From contig NC_135498.1 of assembly GCF_052857255.1 (NCBI RefSeq), forward strand, positions 163,490,124 to 163,554,123: a stretch of DNA of 64,000 nt. Direction: 5' to 3'. Positions 14,748-25,515 of this stretch are shown in pieces. Source of the DNA: Amblyomma americanum. Its lineage: Eukaryota; Arthropoda; Arachnida; Ixodida; Ixodidae. The translations under genes were made by a program, and so were the position numbers. The stretch's first letter is position 1, and every line of letters begins with the position of its first letter. The notes below the pieces were generated by a model, which worked only from the letters and a program-made list of their open reading frames with translations, was not told where the DNA came from and ran no database searches.

Positions 14748-17253
14748 ATGTACACATTCAACATGGCGGCCGCCAGCGCGAGTGCTTCAGACTCATGCGT
14801 AGCCCCTTCCGCAGAACGCACGGACCCCGTGTCGATTCGAAAACCTCGAAGGAGGTTTAGAATCAGCGAGGATCTGTGCCTCTCGCTGGAGGTGTTGTCA
14901 CTAAATCCTTTTCAAAACCCGCTTATGTGGCACGGGGGTCAGAAGAACGTAGCGGCCGCCGTGCAACGCAAGGTGACTCTACGCGCCGTGCAGGACAGAG
15001 TCGACCTACTCATTGGATATTTCAGGCAGCAAGACCGAGCAAACCTGAGAAAGTAAGTGGTTTTGTTTTAATCTTGATGTGTTTTGAGGTATAGCTTTGT
15101 GTTGCGTGGGAGTAATATGTGCGTTACTTGTCTAGGTTTCTCGCAGCCGACTTTGTCGTTTCGGCGCACGAGGCGGCTACGGCGCCCGTGTATTTTGGCT
15201 TTTCCTTTAATCTGTGTTTTCCCTCTCTGTTTACTTCTATTCGCATGTGGCAGTGGTAGTGATCCTGTTTATTTTAGTGGACAGGTTCGTGCGCATTGCT
15301 GTTCTTACTGCACTTACTACTACTTCTACTATGTGACCTGCGTGAACACATAACCAAGCTGGCGCTTCTCGTATTTCCTTATCAGATCCGACAATGAAGA
15401 GGACTACAATGAGTTGGAACAGCTTCTCCAGGAAGCCTCCGATATGGCGCGCGAATTTGCGCATACGCCGAAAATTGTGCCAAGGAAGGGCAACGCATCG
15501 GTACCTGTGAAGCGCAAAGCACTCTCAGCAACGATATCGGCCGCTTCTGAGATGCGGTTGGCAAAGGCAGTAAGGGACTCTGCTTTGTCTGTTGCGGAGC
15601 ACAGCCAGAACGACGACAGTCAGACGAATGGCAAGTGTAGTTTTACTCTCGCATATTTCTACGCGAATCCTCGAGTGCAAGGTTCTGCATGTTGAGATGT
15701 TGTTTGGCATACAATAGGTGTTTGCAGGACTGCAATGATTTTTAAGTGCATACAAACACGCGACGAATTTCCATGTGGTCTAAATGTGCAGGCTAAAGGT
15801 GTATGTGTACACAATGTACCCCATTTACAAATTGTGAAATAGCTTTATTCCTTACTATCCCAGTTTATTACCCAAGCATCTCTGTTATTTGACGCACAAA
15901 TCTGCTTTCGGCACTGTGCTTTTTTTACAGTGTGTGGGTTAGCAGCCTCCGAGCTGCTCATGACCTTGTGCGAATCTGAGCAGTGGCCACCACCCTCCCC
16001 ACAGAGCCCGTTGTCCCCACAAAGTGGTCGGCAGGACAACACAGGTGGTGAAAATGGAGCTGCTGTCTTTATGGACACCAGTGTTGCGTCTGAAACGAGC
16101 AATACATGAGAACCACAATAAAAGCAGCTGTGCCGGCGAGGTGGGACAACAGGTAAGACAGCTCTTACACAGTGCTCTCAAGCAGCTTGCGGGCAGTAGG
16201 TAGGAATCTCAAGTAATTCTGCATATATTACCCTTGCAGGAGGCGCATTCGACTGTGAGGGAGCTGTGTGTTGTATGCTTGGAAACCTATGTCCTACACC
16301 TTAAAACACTGAAACTTTTTCTTGCATGTATAATGATTTTCTATGTAGACGTAATGCAACAAAAAATGCACACTAAACAGCTGCTGCAGATTTGGTCAGG
16401 CAAAATTGTAATGTGCACCTTGTCATACTCGTTTTATTTGTCGAAACTTCAACTAGGAAAAGAAGTCAACACACACACACACAAAAGTAGTACACAAAAG
16501 CTGAGGCACAGTTACAAGTCATGCCATTTGTGCATTAATTGGTATGAAGTGAATGCCGAGATAGACTACAAGTGAGTTTTAAGCGCACAAGATTGGCACA
16601 TTAAATCACCGAAAAAAAGTCAGCACTTCATTACTCGAATATATAACATTCGCTGAAGAAAGAAAAGAAAGTTGTCGTCTGAAATAAGCACTGAAAATGT
16701 CAGAGTATTTGTCACATAAGAATTGTTGTCCAAACCCTATGCATAAGCATCCACACAGCACTTTGACAAAGGTTGTACACACCCAGTCAAAAGTATACAG
16801 GCCAAGGGGTGGTGTGCACATGTATTTATGCAGCTTTTTTTGTTTTTGGTGTGTTTACAGTTCCATGTTGTACATGCATCCTTTAGTTGGAGAAGGTGAG
16901 TACATTACAAGTCACAGAGGACTTTGGGCACTAAATTATGGTGTGTGACCTCATGCTGGTGTGTTTTCAAACATTACTAAGATTTTCCTTTTGTTATCCC
17001 GACAGGTGTCCGAGGGCTACACGCAATGAGATTGAAGCTCCTGGCCCGCCGTGGAAACTACGAATATTAGCTGAGGAGAGAAGAGGTCGCGCTAGCAAGA
17101 CAGCGGCTAGCCCTCGACGAGAGGAAAGTGGTTCTTGAAGAAGAGAGGCACCGCCTTGATGTACACCGCCGGGCAGAGGAACACAGTCACCTGCTTGCCC
17201 GCCTGGACCGGCTTGAGCAACTTTTGCAAGAAAAGAGTACCTCAGGGGCTTGA
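14748..17253 (+). pseudogene. Harbinger ORF1 (Myb/SANT-like DNA-binding protein), spliced
   Basis: Exon 1 runs 14748-15052; an ATG at 14763 (AACATGGCGG) has the better context. It encodes RFRISEDLCLSLEVLSLNPF...LRAVQDRVDLLIGYF, a trihelix DNA-binding fold. Exon 2 (15386-15630) continues in frame (acidic, then LEQLLQEASDMAREF). Its donor is GCAAGT, so intron 2 is of the GC-AG type. Exon 3 starts at 15931 after TTTTTTTACAG and restores the frame, but meets TGA at 16107-16109. A last exon (about 17008-17253) encodes a coiled coil (ARQRLALDERKVVLEEERH) in a frame that no longer follows. The protein normally assists the transposase in binding DNA and entering the nucleus. Confidence 0.7.
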
Positions 17254-17395
17254 ATAATAAATAGCAAGAAAGAGTGGGTGGTCATGCCATTTTTCGTGCA
17301 ACTATCAAGAGCACCTGCAATATGTGCAGGCCATCATTCACAGTAAATCTTGATGGAATATTCATTTACTGCTTGCAAGTGGCAGTGATGTGGTT

Positions 17396-17540
17396 GTGGT
17401 TTGTGGGGTTTAACGTCCCAAAGCAACTGAAGCTATGATGAATGCCGTGGTAGAGAGCTGCAAAAAATTTCTAACACCTGGGGTTCTTTAACTTGCACTG
17501 ACATCGCACAGTACACAGGCCTCTAGCTTGTAGTCACGTA
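17396..17540 (-). mobile_element. tRNA-derived SINE (Ruka-like), 3' part
   Basis: The minus strand has the SINE body without its tRNA head. Read on the plus strand it is GGGGTTTAACGTCCCAAAGC, then the GTGGTAGAGAGCT, CCTGGGGTTCTTTAA and GCACAGTACACAGGCC blocks. Related copies are at 41333-41646, 43904-44143 and 51561-51690. Confidence 0.75.
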
Positions 17541-17604
17541 TAAGTACACTGGTGAAAACAATGTGACCTCTTCAGTCCTGTTTTTACAACTACAGTTAGC
17601 GACG

Positions 17605-17822
17605 ACTTAAGAACGAAGCGGCTTTTCCCCTTAAAAGACACGCTTCAAGCAATGGCTTCGGCCGATTCTCATGAGTCTGCTAGCACGGCAATACACGAAG
17701 AGGGAGTTGAAAGGGGACAGTCCCCTCCTAGCATTGTGATGCTAGCACGTTCATGAGAATCGGCCCACGCCATTGGCTAGAAGGCGGTCCTTTTTCTGGG
17801 AAAAGCCACTTCGTCCTTGAGT
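17605..17822. mobile_element. Hairpin MITE inside the Harbinger element (218 bp)
   Basis: Left arm 17605-17690 and right arm about 17740-17822 are inverted copies. Both have ACT.AAG.ACGAAG.GGCTTTTCC at the ends and GGCCGATTCTCATGA then TGCTAGCA inside. The ~50-nt loop contains a small GGGGACAGTCCCC palindrome. There is no coding capacity. Confidence 0.75.
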
Positions 17823-17924
17823 TGTATCCGACTATAGCTCGAGGGGCCCAGTGCAGCAGCGGGAACCTTGTAAACAAAAGTATAACAGACAAATACCACC
17901 CAATTTGTATGCTGAAGTGTGGCA

Positions 17925-19186
17925 TTAGCGAGGGGCTAGGTACACTTCAAGTGATGGGGGGTCGACGCCGAAATACTGTGACACGTGGGCACTGTACAAA
18001 CATGTGTGGCAGTTGGCAAGGGGGGGCACTACCTTTCAAGATCCTTGGAACATTTTGGCGGTAGATCTTTCGGTGCTTTTTGAAGTCACAAAAGGCAAAC
18101 AGTCCAACAATTTTCCCGAACCCCCACTCAACTGCCTGTCTCACGGGGCTCATGGCTTTGTTGAAAGCTATCTGTTGTGGTGTAACATGGGCACCGCCAT
18201 AAGGCTTCATCAGGAGGGGCGTGAGTGGGTACGCCGGGTCTCCATATATGCATTAGCTTTTACCTTTGACCAGGCTCGTCAACTTTGTGTGCACATCGCT
18301 CTTCCCGAAGTTACCTGGAAGGGTAAAAAATAAACCATACCTCAAAATTAGCACAGAAAAACCGATCTCCAAGCTGCGGGCTTAGGAGCAGCTTATTGCA
18401 CACTGTATGCTTAATAGGGCTTTTATCGCCGACGTTTTCACACTCACCGGCGTCATGTTTGCTGCCTGGATACGATCCGTCTAACTGGCAGATGATCCCA
18501 TTCGGCCACATGATTGCCTGGTATTTGAGAGCATGGACGCGTTTGCGCCCACTGAAATAAATCTTTTGATCTTTCGACGGTCGGCAAATTGGCCGCGCCA
18601 AACCGTCGATTAATCCCCAACAATTTCTCAGCGGGGCTTCTTTGGCGTGATTGGCCTGAAAACAGTAGGGGCGATTGTGTCAGGAACTACCATTTGGGCA
18701 ATTTTGCTGCGTTTTGCTCCTTACCTGCGAGAACCTCTCCAGTGTGTCAGTGTTCAGCAAAGAATGGTTGTTGACATCATCCAGGAGATGGGAGAAGTTC
18801 TCTTCGAGGTGCTGAAGAATGGTGTTTGTCACAGGCGATAGAGTCGAACTGTGCCGCCAGAAAACGCCTTCGAGGTCGCGGAGGCGGTTCGGATACGCAA
18901 GCCGACGTAAGGTGATGCAAAGGGCCTCATTCCCGGGCACTGTCACCCTTTGCGGAGTGGCCAGCGCATCGGGAATTAGCAATGCCCTCTGCAGCCTGCG
19001 TATATCGTCTTTTTCAAATCTAAACGCAGTCCGAAAGACCCCAACCGTATCGATGTTGATGAGCCCGTACACGGAAAGCGGGTCACGGCGATTTTGTCCA
19101 AACACTTCTAAACATAACAAGTCCTCTATTTCGGACCACTTCAACTGTGAGAGTAGGAGCGGGTCTTGCAGAATGCTTCTCGGCAT
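17925..19186 (-). pseudogene. Harbinger DDE transposase (HARBI1-like), spliced, lightly broken
   Basis: Exon 1 runs 18725-19186 (helical N-terminal region). Exon 2 (18448-18655) carries the first Asp (LIDGLARPICRPS) and second Asp (GSKHDAG). Exon 3 (18033-18314) carries GDPAYPLTPLLMKPYGG and the catalytic Glu in VEWGFGKI. Splice sites are consensus and phases fit. Two lesions are visible: a TAA within exon 3 just before YGDPAY (about 18260), and a 7-C run near 18022-18028 where six would keep the C-terminal CHTCLYSAHVSQYFGVDPPSLE in frame. All three acidic residues are kept, so this copy died recently. Confidence 0.75.
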
Positions 19187-19891
19187 CGCGAACAGGTGGT
19201 GTCGGATAACCTACTAGCGAGACTCTGGGAAAACTCGAACGCGATGCTCGACGGCGCACCCAACGATCACACACACTCACGACAACGCGCTACGAGGAAT
19301 GGCTTGCGTGGTCTTGACTTGGCTCTCGCAATGGCAAACTTCTCTAATTTTCGTAATACGAAAACATTGCTGCTAAAACCAATCCACTGCTGTTGCCAAA
19401 ATCATACAGTAAACGTAATCAACTATTACTATTTTATTCCCTCATAAATGAGGCAGTCTTGCTTATAACCATTTTCTGGTAGGTCCAATTACGATCACTA
19501 GGTGGCGCAACAAGACTCCTCGCTTGAGGGGACGGGGACCACGCGGCGCTAAAACACTATTCTTGCGCGACGCTCCGCTGGGGCTCCGCTCGGAACTGCG
19601 AGCGGAGGGGACAGTAAACCCGCTCTGCTAAAACTCACTATTTCCTTTAACTTATCTACTAATAGCTTAACGAGGGTCTCGGTTCTGCCAGTCTTGATGC
19701 CATAGGTAGCTTAAGAGGGCTCTCGCACGGTTTCCGCCCTCGCCGTTAGATGACGTTCCACGTCACGCTCGCGGTATTACATGACGTGCTACGTCCGCCG
19801 CTATGGTCGAGGGTGGCGCTGGTGAACACTCTCAAGGTTCGCTTACACCCAATGAACATAAATACCCACGAGAGCAGCAGATTGGACAGCC

Positions 19892-19965
19892 GTCGCCGTA
19901 GCTCAGTTGGTAAGAGCACCGGATGCGATATTCAGAGATCGTGGGTTCGGATCCCACCGGCGGCA
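19892..19965 (+). ncRNA. tRNA-like sequence, copy 3
   Basis: The acceptor stem GTCGCCG/CGGCGGC is complete, the A box is TAGCTCAGTTGG and the T arm is GTGGGTTCGGATCCCAC. One anticodon-stem mismatch is present. It is the best preserved of the plus-strand copies. Confidence 0.6.
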
Positions 19966-20075
19966 TGGTTGTTTTTTCTGCTGCTTCATTAGTTATTTTC
20001 TTTAAGCGACTTATTATTTTAAGTACTATAATATCCCACTGATAAGCTAAACACATAGAAAAAAAAGAAAAACAT

Positions 20076-20137
20076 TCCCTATGCACCTTGGTTTCGGTGA
20101 TTGTTGGCTCCCTTCATAAGTTTGCCAAACGGGGCCC
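20076..20137 (+). repeat. tRNA-like tandem unit 3, truncated
   Basis: Only the first ~60 bp of the unit (to CGGGGCCCTCG) is present before it ends in a TATG/TG/(TA)n tract. Confidence 0.8.
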
Positions 20138-20148
20138 TCGTGTATGTA

Positions 20149-20221
<73 letters not shown>

Positions 20222-20345
20222 AGCGGAAATTGAAAGTAGTATAACATTTATACACTCTAGCGAACAGGAATTGTCCCGTTGCATTTCAACAGAAAAGTAT
20301 ACCAACCTTTGAAATCATTTATTCACATTTCGGCCCTGTAACCGC
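20138..20345 (-). repeat. (TA)n tract and third Penelope-like end (candidate)
   Basis: (TG)n and (TA)n lie at about 20138-20218. On the minus strand the TA tract is preceded by a block with GGCCGAAATGT (about 20324-20334) and a GAGGCGGTTACAGGGCC stem-like segment. This repeats the arrangement seen at 4740-4963 and 12532-12720, but is more diverged. Confidence 0.4.
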
Positions 20346-20370
20346 CTCAACAAAATGCTGTTATATATAC

Positions 20371-22240
20371 ACATCATCGTCATGTCTTATTACGCCCATC
20401 GCAGGACGAAGCCTCGCCCATATCTCTCCAATTGCCACTGCCTTGTTGTTTCTGTTGTCTTCATACTGTCTTTTCCCAGCTCCGGCAACCCAATCTCTGC
20501 AAACTTCATCTCAGCCGCCCACCTAACCTTTTCTCGCCCCTGCTACGCTTGCCTTCACTGCGAATCTAGTCCGCTACCCTTAAAGGGACTATGCAATGAA
20601 CAAAAAGTCGCAGATAAATGTTTTCAATGCTTAGAAATGATGCTAAGAAGCATTCACACCAACTATGAATCTTCGGAACTGAGCCGGCAATTAATTATGA
20701 ATTTTTAAAAACTGTGTTTTTTAAAATTCGCGGGCCATTTGGTGTGCTGGTAGAGACCGATTTTCAAACTAAAATCCTGAAAAAAGACGTCACTGTACCG
20801 ATGACGTCGCCAAGCACAAAACACGCTCTCATTCGCTGGAGCCACTGCAGCCACAACGTCACGGGCACACTTCCGGTACCCGTGAAAATCGTCTGCTCGT
20901 GCCGCCGCGCGACCCTCTCGGGCAAGCGCGAGCCAGGGCATTGCCTTCGCGCCTATGGTTTCAATTTTCCTCGGCCGGCTCCATCTGTCGGGAGTTCCGG
21001 AGCCACTCGCAGTGGCTCGCCGAGTCGCTACTGTCGTCGCTGGCGTTCAGCCGGTACGGCGTGAACGCATAGGGCTCGGTGCCCATCGCGGCCGTAAGAG
21101 CGAGCAGTCGCACCTCGAGGTCTGGGTCCATTACTGCTAACTACATCAGACGACAAGCAAAGAAACCCGACGCGCGCTGCAATCACGCCGCCGACGGTGC
21201 TGCTGGGGTGCTAAGAGCGACAACCGGAATTTGCAAAAGGAACGTCAAGGAATGACGTATTCATGGGCGGGACCCTGTCCCAGAGCTGTTTTCATTATTT
21301 CTGTCTGGTGCCCCGCGAGTACGATTTGAGAGGGGAGAGGAGGAGCGTAATTGTTAATCGTCTATATGTTCTATGTTATCGATGCTAGCTTAAAAATTCT
21401 TGCGGTAGGGTGGCGATTGATGAAATGCCTATCTCTCGTCTGCTTTAAGTAATCTCAATTATTTATTGCATAGTCTCTTTAAGGACCGTCAGTCATCTTG
21501 TCTTCGCATTACATACCCTCCGCAAATCCATTTCTTCCTCTTGCTTTTGACTAGGAAGACATCAACATGCGTTTCTTCCCTTGACCCACTATGCCTTCTT
21601 CCTGTATCTTAGCGTTACACATACCATTTTCCTTTCAATAGCTCACTGTCTTAACTTCAGCTCGACCCTTTGTGCTTTCTCTCACGCTTCAGCCCAGTAT
21701 GTGAGTGCCGCAAAGGTACCGCGCTTATCTGCATTCTTCTATAGGAATATTGGTGAACTGGCATTCGTGATCTGAGGAAACCTTGCCAGATGCGCTCCGC
21801 CCATTCTTGTCGTAGTTACCCCCCCTCGTGATTATGATCTGTGGTCACTACCTCCCTAAGGTGACATATTCCTATATCACTACCAGCACCCCCCTCCCCC
21901 CCCCCCCAATTATAAACTGCTCTTCTCTCCCGTGAGTGTTAAAGTTTATTTTAGTTTTCTCCACTTAATTTTTATAAACTCCGCTCTTGTTTACTTGTCA
22001 AACTTATTGACCATGCGTTGAAGTTCATCTCCTGAGTGACTTAACAAGGCAATGTCATAAGCGAATGGCAGATTACTAAGGTATTGCCTATTAACTCTTA
22101 TCCTCAACTGCTCCCTTTCCAGACCTCTGAATACCTCGTGTAAAAAGGCTGTGATTATCATTGGCGAGGTCGTATCTGCTTGCCTGATACCCTTCTGGAT
22201 TGAAATTTTATTGCTGTATATAACAAGGAATATGGTAGCG
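20371..22240 (-). pseudogene. RTE-type LINE, 3' half, split by a MITE
   Basis: The minus strand carries the 3' part of an RTE-clade LINE. It has a reverse-transcriptase segment (21991-22200: GIRQADTTSPM, EVFRGLE, FAYDIALLSHSGDELQ) and then the long degenerate C-terminal region and a 3' end near 20371 with the ATCATCG-rich terminus. The metal-binding FADD motif reads FAYD, so it is catalytically dead. The element is interrupted at TTAA by the insertion at 20584-21478. Confidence 0.8.
20584..21478. mobile_element. TTAA-flanked non-autonomous DNA transposon (895 bp)
   Basis: Inverted termini AGGGACTATGCAAT / AGAGACTATGCAAT are flanked by TTAA at 20580-20583 and 21479-21482. Removing it rejoins the RTE sequence with a single TTAA. 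A TTAA duplication is the signature of piggyBac-type transposition, but no transposase is present. The interior is GC-rich (about 20800-21200) and has no credible gene. Confidence 0.85.
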
Positions 22241-22249
22241 ATTGCAGCC

Positions 22250-24926
22250 GTCGCCGGCCGCGGTTTTGTAGCGACTCCTGCATCCCTGGGTGGTTTAGGC
22301 TGTGCCGGTTCGTGAGCCCTTAAAACGCGTATTTTTGGTGGCTGCAATGGGATGGCGCTCACCCGCGCCCAGAAACAAGCGGCTGATGCGGCTTGCTTGA
22401 GGCGCTCCAGCGAGGCGTACTCCATATAGTGCCGGAGACTTCAATCAAGCTCGTGGACTCCATTCCCACACCCGTCGGGCCAGCCTCGCAGTCTGACTGT
22501 GGGGTGCAAGGCACGGGTGCGTCTGTGGTCTGCTCGCTGGTGTTGCCGTAGTTAACAACCTTCGATGGCACAGCTTCTTGAGAGTCTTACAAAATACAGC
22601 TGGACGCCATCTCACCGGCGAATAGGTGGAGCGAGAACACGAACACAGCCTTGCTTAACGCCAAGCTGCGGGGCCTAGCGGTGGAGCTGCTGTCAAATAT
22701 GCCACGCGCAGAACTTGGCCGGTACGATGTCATAGCGAGCCGCCTCGCCGATGGTTCCGGGTCGGGGCAACCCGGCTCCAAACCAGCGCCTGCGAGCTCG
22801 CCGGCAGGAGCGCGGGGATAGTTACCAGGGCCATGCCGCAGCTGTCCAGCGGTTGGCGTCGCATTCGCTGCCGGGTGCGCCACTGACCATTGCGGCCCTG
22901 GTCGACACAGAAGGCTTTATAGATGCCATGCGGTTCACACAGGGGACCCCATCATCTACAGAGCGCGTCGTTGCGGTGCGGGTCCCTCGGACTCCACTTA
23001 CGGCACGCATACCATCAAGCATGGGAAGCATTGAAACGCACGAGTATGGAAGTCATCCAGCCCTGGCAGGGTGTTCCCAGGTGTTGCCTGATTTCTCTGC
23101 GGACAACGAGGCCACCGCCTTCGAGACTGTCCTGGCACCTCTGTCTCAGTACCAGATCACGAGCGCCTGAAGATTAAAGGTTTCCTCGACGGTTCCCAAG
23201 GCGTGGCAGTGCTATTTTTTGCGCTTGTGCCCTCGTCCTGACGGCCGCTCTCGTCTCTTTCACGTCCCCGTGTTGCGCCTTACGTGTTTGTAGACGTTGC
23301 TATACACGATCAGCACGTGAATGCCCTAGTTGACTCGGGGGGTGCTGTGAATGTGTTAGACAAGTCGTTCGTAGACAGCGTGCCTCACTTGCTTCCGTCG
23401 ACCCCTGAAACGCGGCTTGTAACTTTCAAAGGTACCGTGGTCAATCAACTCGGCTTTGTCGTCTTGAATGTGCATGCTTTCGGCACTACCTTCTTAACCG
23501 AGTTCGTGGTCGCCGAATGCCCAATTTGGCCGGTGGTCTTCAGGTGCAGCTGGTGCCAGAAAGCGGGGGCAATTGTCAACTTTGCGACCCCGCGACAACG
23601 GGCGTACCGACCGCCCTGTAGCCAAGGCCGGATTCGTCGGGTTTTTCACGCCAGTGTGAGCCTATGCCTCATGCTGATGTAGGTGGCCAAGCGTGCCTCC
23701 GCCTTTCTGCGTGGTGTAATCCGTAAATTTCGAACGTCTCGTCCCGCCGTCACCGCACAATGTCCACTGCTGGAGCGGCACCTTGGGCACAGGGTAAGCT
23801 TTGGCGGCGGGATAAAAGGTGACGTGCTCTTGGAACCTGTCAGATGTGCAGCGCCAGCCCACGAAACAAGCTAACCTTGGAGCCTTCTATCAATGACGAA
23901 AGGAAAAGCTTATATGATCGTATTTAACTTTGGTGGTCACCTTCTCGTGTTGCGTCAAGGGTCAGTCCTTGGCAAGATACACGTTCTGGGCTCGATTTGA
24001 ATGGTTGCCTCTCTGAAGCCTGCGGTTCCGGCGCCATCCCCCTCTCCCCCCACACCAGAAGTCCTACCGTGGGAGTCCTTCCATTTTGGTGTAGCAACAC
24101 CATGGTTGTCGCGGTCTCCGTGCCTATGAACTCGGTTGTACTTCCTGGAAACACCACTGCATCGAAACTGGCCGTGTCGCACCGGCTGAAGGGCGCGTTA
24201 TCCATATCCAGCAACACTTGGCTGAGATGCTCGACCAAGGTATTATTTCCAGTTCACGTAGCCCCTGGACTTTCCCGTCGTACTTGTGTGGAAGAAGGAC
24301 GGGACAATCCACTTCTGCGTGGATTACCACAAACTGAACCCCGTCACCAATCTCGAAGTATGTCCGCGATCTTGCCTTGACGACGCTCTCGACCGATTGA
24401 CGGGGTCCCAATACTTCACCACCCTGGTGCTCATTTCGGGCTTCTGCAAAGTACCACTCTTTTCCAAAGATGCGGAAAAAATTGGCAGTGGCTTAGCTCG
24501 GCTATGCCAGGACATACGTAGCGAAAGCTAAGGCATAGCTTGGTTAGCCTTGGTTATTCTTGATTGCAAATCCATGTTATTCTGGTTGTCTGGCTAGTTG
24601 TCACGTGGTTTGTAACGTGGTTGGTCATGTGACCAGTCAGGTGGTTGGTCACGTGGTGCGGTGCGAGCACGGTGGGAATGCGAGCACGGCGAAACTGCGA
24701 GCTCGTGGCCAGTGTGGCTTTAGCTACAAAACATTTTTTTGATCTCCGATAGCCTTTACCAGTTTACCCTAATATCCTTCAGCCTCTCCAATGCCCCAGA
24801 CACGTTCCAGCCGCTTATGGACCGCGTGTTGGACCACATCAAGTGGACCATTTCGCTGGTATACATAGACGGCGTGGATGTCTGCGGGCCAATTTTTCAG
24901 ATAATCAGCGGGGCCTCAAGCTTGTT
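22250..24926 (+). pseudogene. Ty3/Gypsy element, 5' part (gag, protease, reverse transcriptase)
   Basis: gag opens at 22352 (MALTRAQKQAADAA) and continues through WSENT..LNAKLRGLAVELL and an SYQGHAAAVQRLA..FIDAM segment to about 23170. A protease follows at 23280-23530, with active site ALVDSGGAVNVL. The reverse transcriptase covers 24140-24480 (IISSSRSPWTFPVVLVWKKD, DYHKLN) and resumes at 24737-24926 (LYQFTLISFSLSNAPDTFQPLMD, YIDG). The normal YxDD is YIDG, so the enzyme would be dead. Several stops and frameshifts break the frame. The element continues at 29259 after an inserted LINE. Confidence 0.8.
24483..24736. mobile_element. Small CACGTG-rich repeat inserted in the Gypsy reverse transcriptase
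   Basis: It separates reverse transcriptase motifs that adjoin in the protein. It has a GGC(C)AGTG..GGCTTTAGCT-like sequence in direct orientation at both ends and a core of repeated CACGTGGTTGGTCACGTGG. The same core occurs at 36634-36725 and 50610-50680. Confidence 0.6.
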
Positions 24927-24937
24927 CTCGAGGCATT
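24927..24937. repeat. 11-bp target duplication, left copy
   Basis: CTCGAGGCATT lies at the 5' junction of LINE-D and is repeated exactly at 29248-29258. Confidence 0.9.
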
Positions 24938-24954
24938 GGACTCTCCTTGGACTT

Positions 24955-25515
24955 TTCGAGGCGTGAATGTAGCTGCAATCTGTTGCTTTAAACTCGACGA
25001 AAAGGAACACGAAGTTGAGGCCAATTTGATCGCACCGGAGGATTGCGGGCGAGGGGTAGTCCACGGGATCTCTAAGAGATTCACGGAAGAACTGTTGTTC
25101 AAAGCACTGAGCAGGATTCCGAAGAATCAGAGTGCGTCGGATTGGCAAGACTTCCACTATTATTATCACCTTTCTGGAAGTTGACGTTCCAAGATTTGTC
25201 AGGATTGAAGGCATGCTCATGCCCTACCGGTTGTTCAAAAAGAGATATGAAGTCTGCTTCAGGTGTGGGGAACTTGGTAATCACTCCGATGTGTGCGATA
25301 GTGAAAACCCAAAGTGTCGTGGCTGTGGGGTGGTGTCGCTGCCCGAAGATCATCAGTGCGCTCCCAAGTGTCGCCTGTGTGGAAAAGACCATCTGACGGG
25401 TGATAAGCACTGCAAGGAGCTCATCCGTACGCCATACGTGATAAAGAAGAAACAGTGGGAAGCAAAGTTAGTCGCCGAAGAGGAGGCCAAGAAGCAGCAG
25501 CAAGATCCGTTTTAG
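24955..25515 (+). pseudogene. LINE-D ORF1, three zinc knuckles, 5' truncated
   Basis: A gag-like LINE protein. An N-terminal RNA-binding-type domain (EANLIAPEDCGRGVVHGIS...) precedes SASRIGKTSTIIITF, with a frame break near 25130. Three cysteine-rich knuckles follow: CFRCGELGNHSDVC, CRGCG..DHQC and CRLCGKDHLTGDKHC. It ends in a basic, Q/K-rich tail. It would package LINE RNA. The 5' end of the LINE is missing, so the true start is not present. Confidence 0.8.

Larger units (their letters stand above)
14544..19639. mobile_element. PIF/Harbinger-type DNA transposon (5.1 kb) with convergent genes
   Basis: Terminal inverted repeats: left AGAGTTTTAGCTGAGCGGG, right (complemented) AGTGAGTTTTAGCAGAGCGG. 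Both sides are flanked by ATT (14541-14543 and 19640-19642), the 3-bp duplication typical of the superfamily. It encodes a spliced Myb/SANT-like protein on the plus strand (14748-17253) and a spliced DDE transposase on the minus strand (17925-19186). A second, internal right-end-like sequence (GCTAAAACACTATT, about 19550-19563) lies inside the right terminus. A SINE fragment and a hairpin MITE sit between the two genes. Confidence 0.85.
14476..20075 (+). repeat. tRNA-like tandem unit 2, split by the Harbinger element
   Basis: The unit's left part is 14476-14543 and its right part 19640-20075, with the Harbinger element between. Aligning with unit 1 restores a continuous unit across the insertion (GGGCCCCT-ATTTCCTTTAAC), which proves the insertion came after the tandem duplication. 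Confidence 0.85.
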
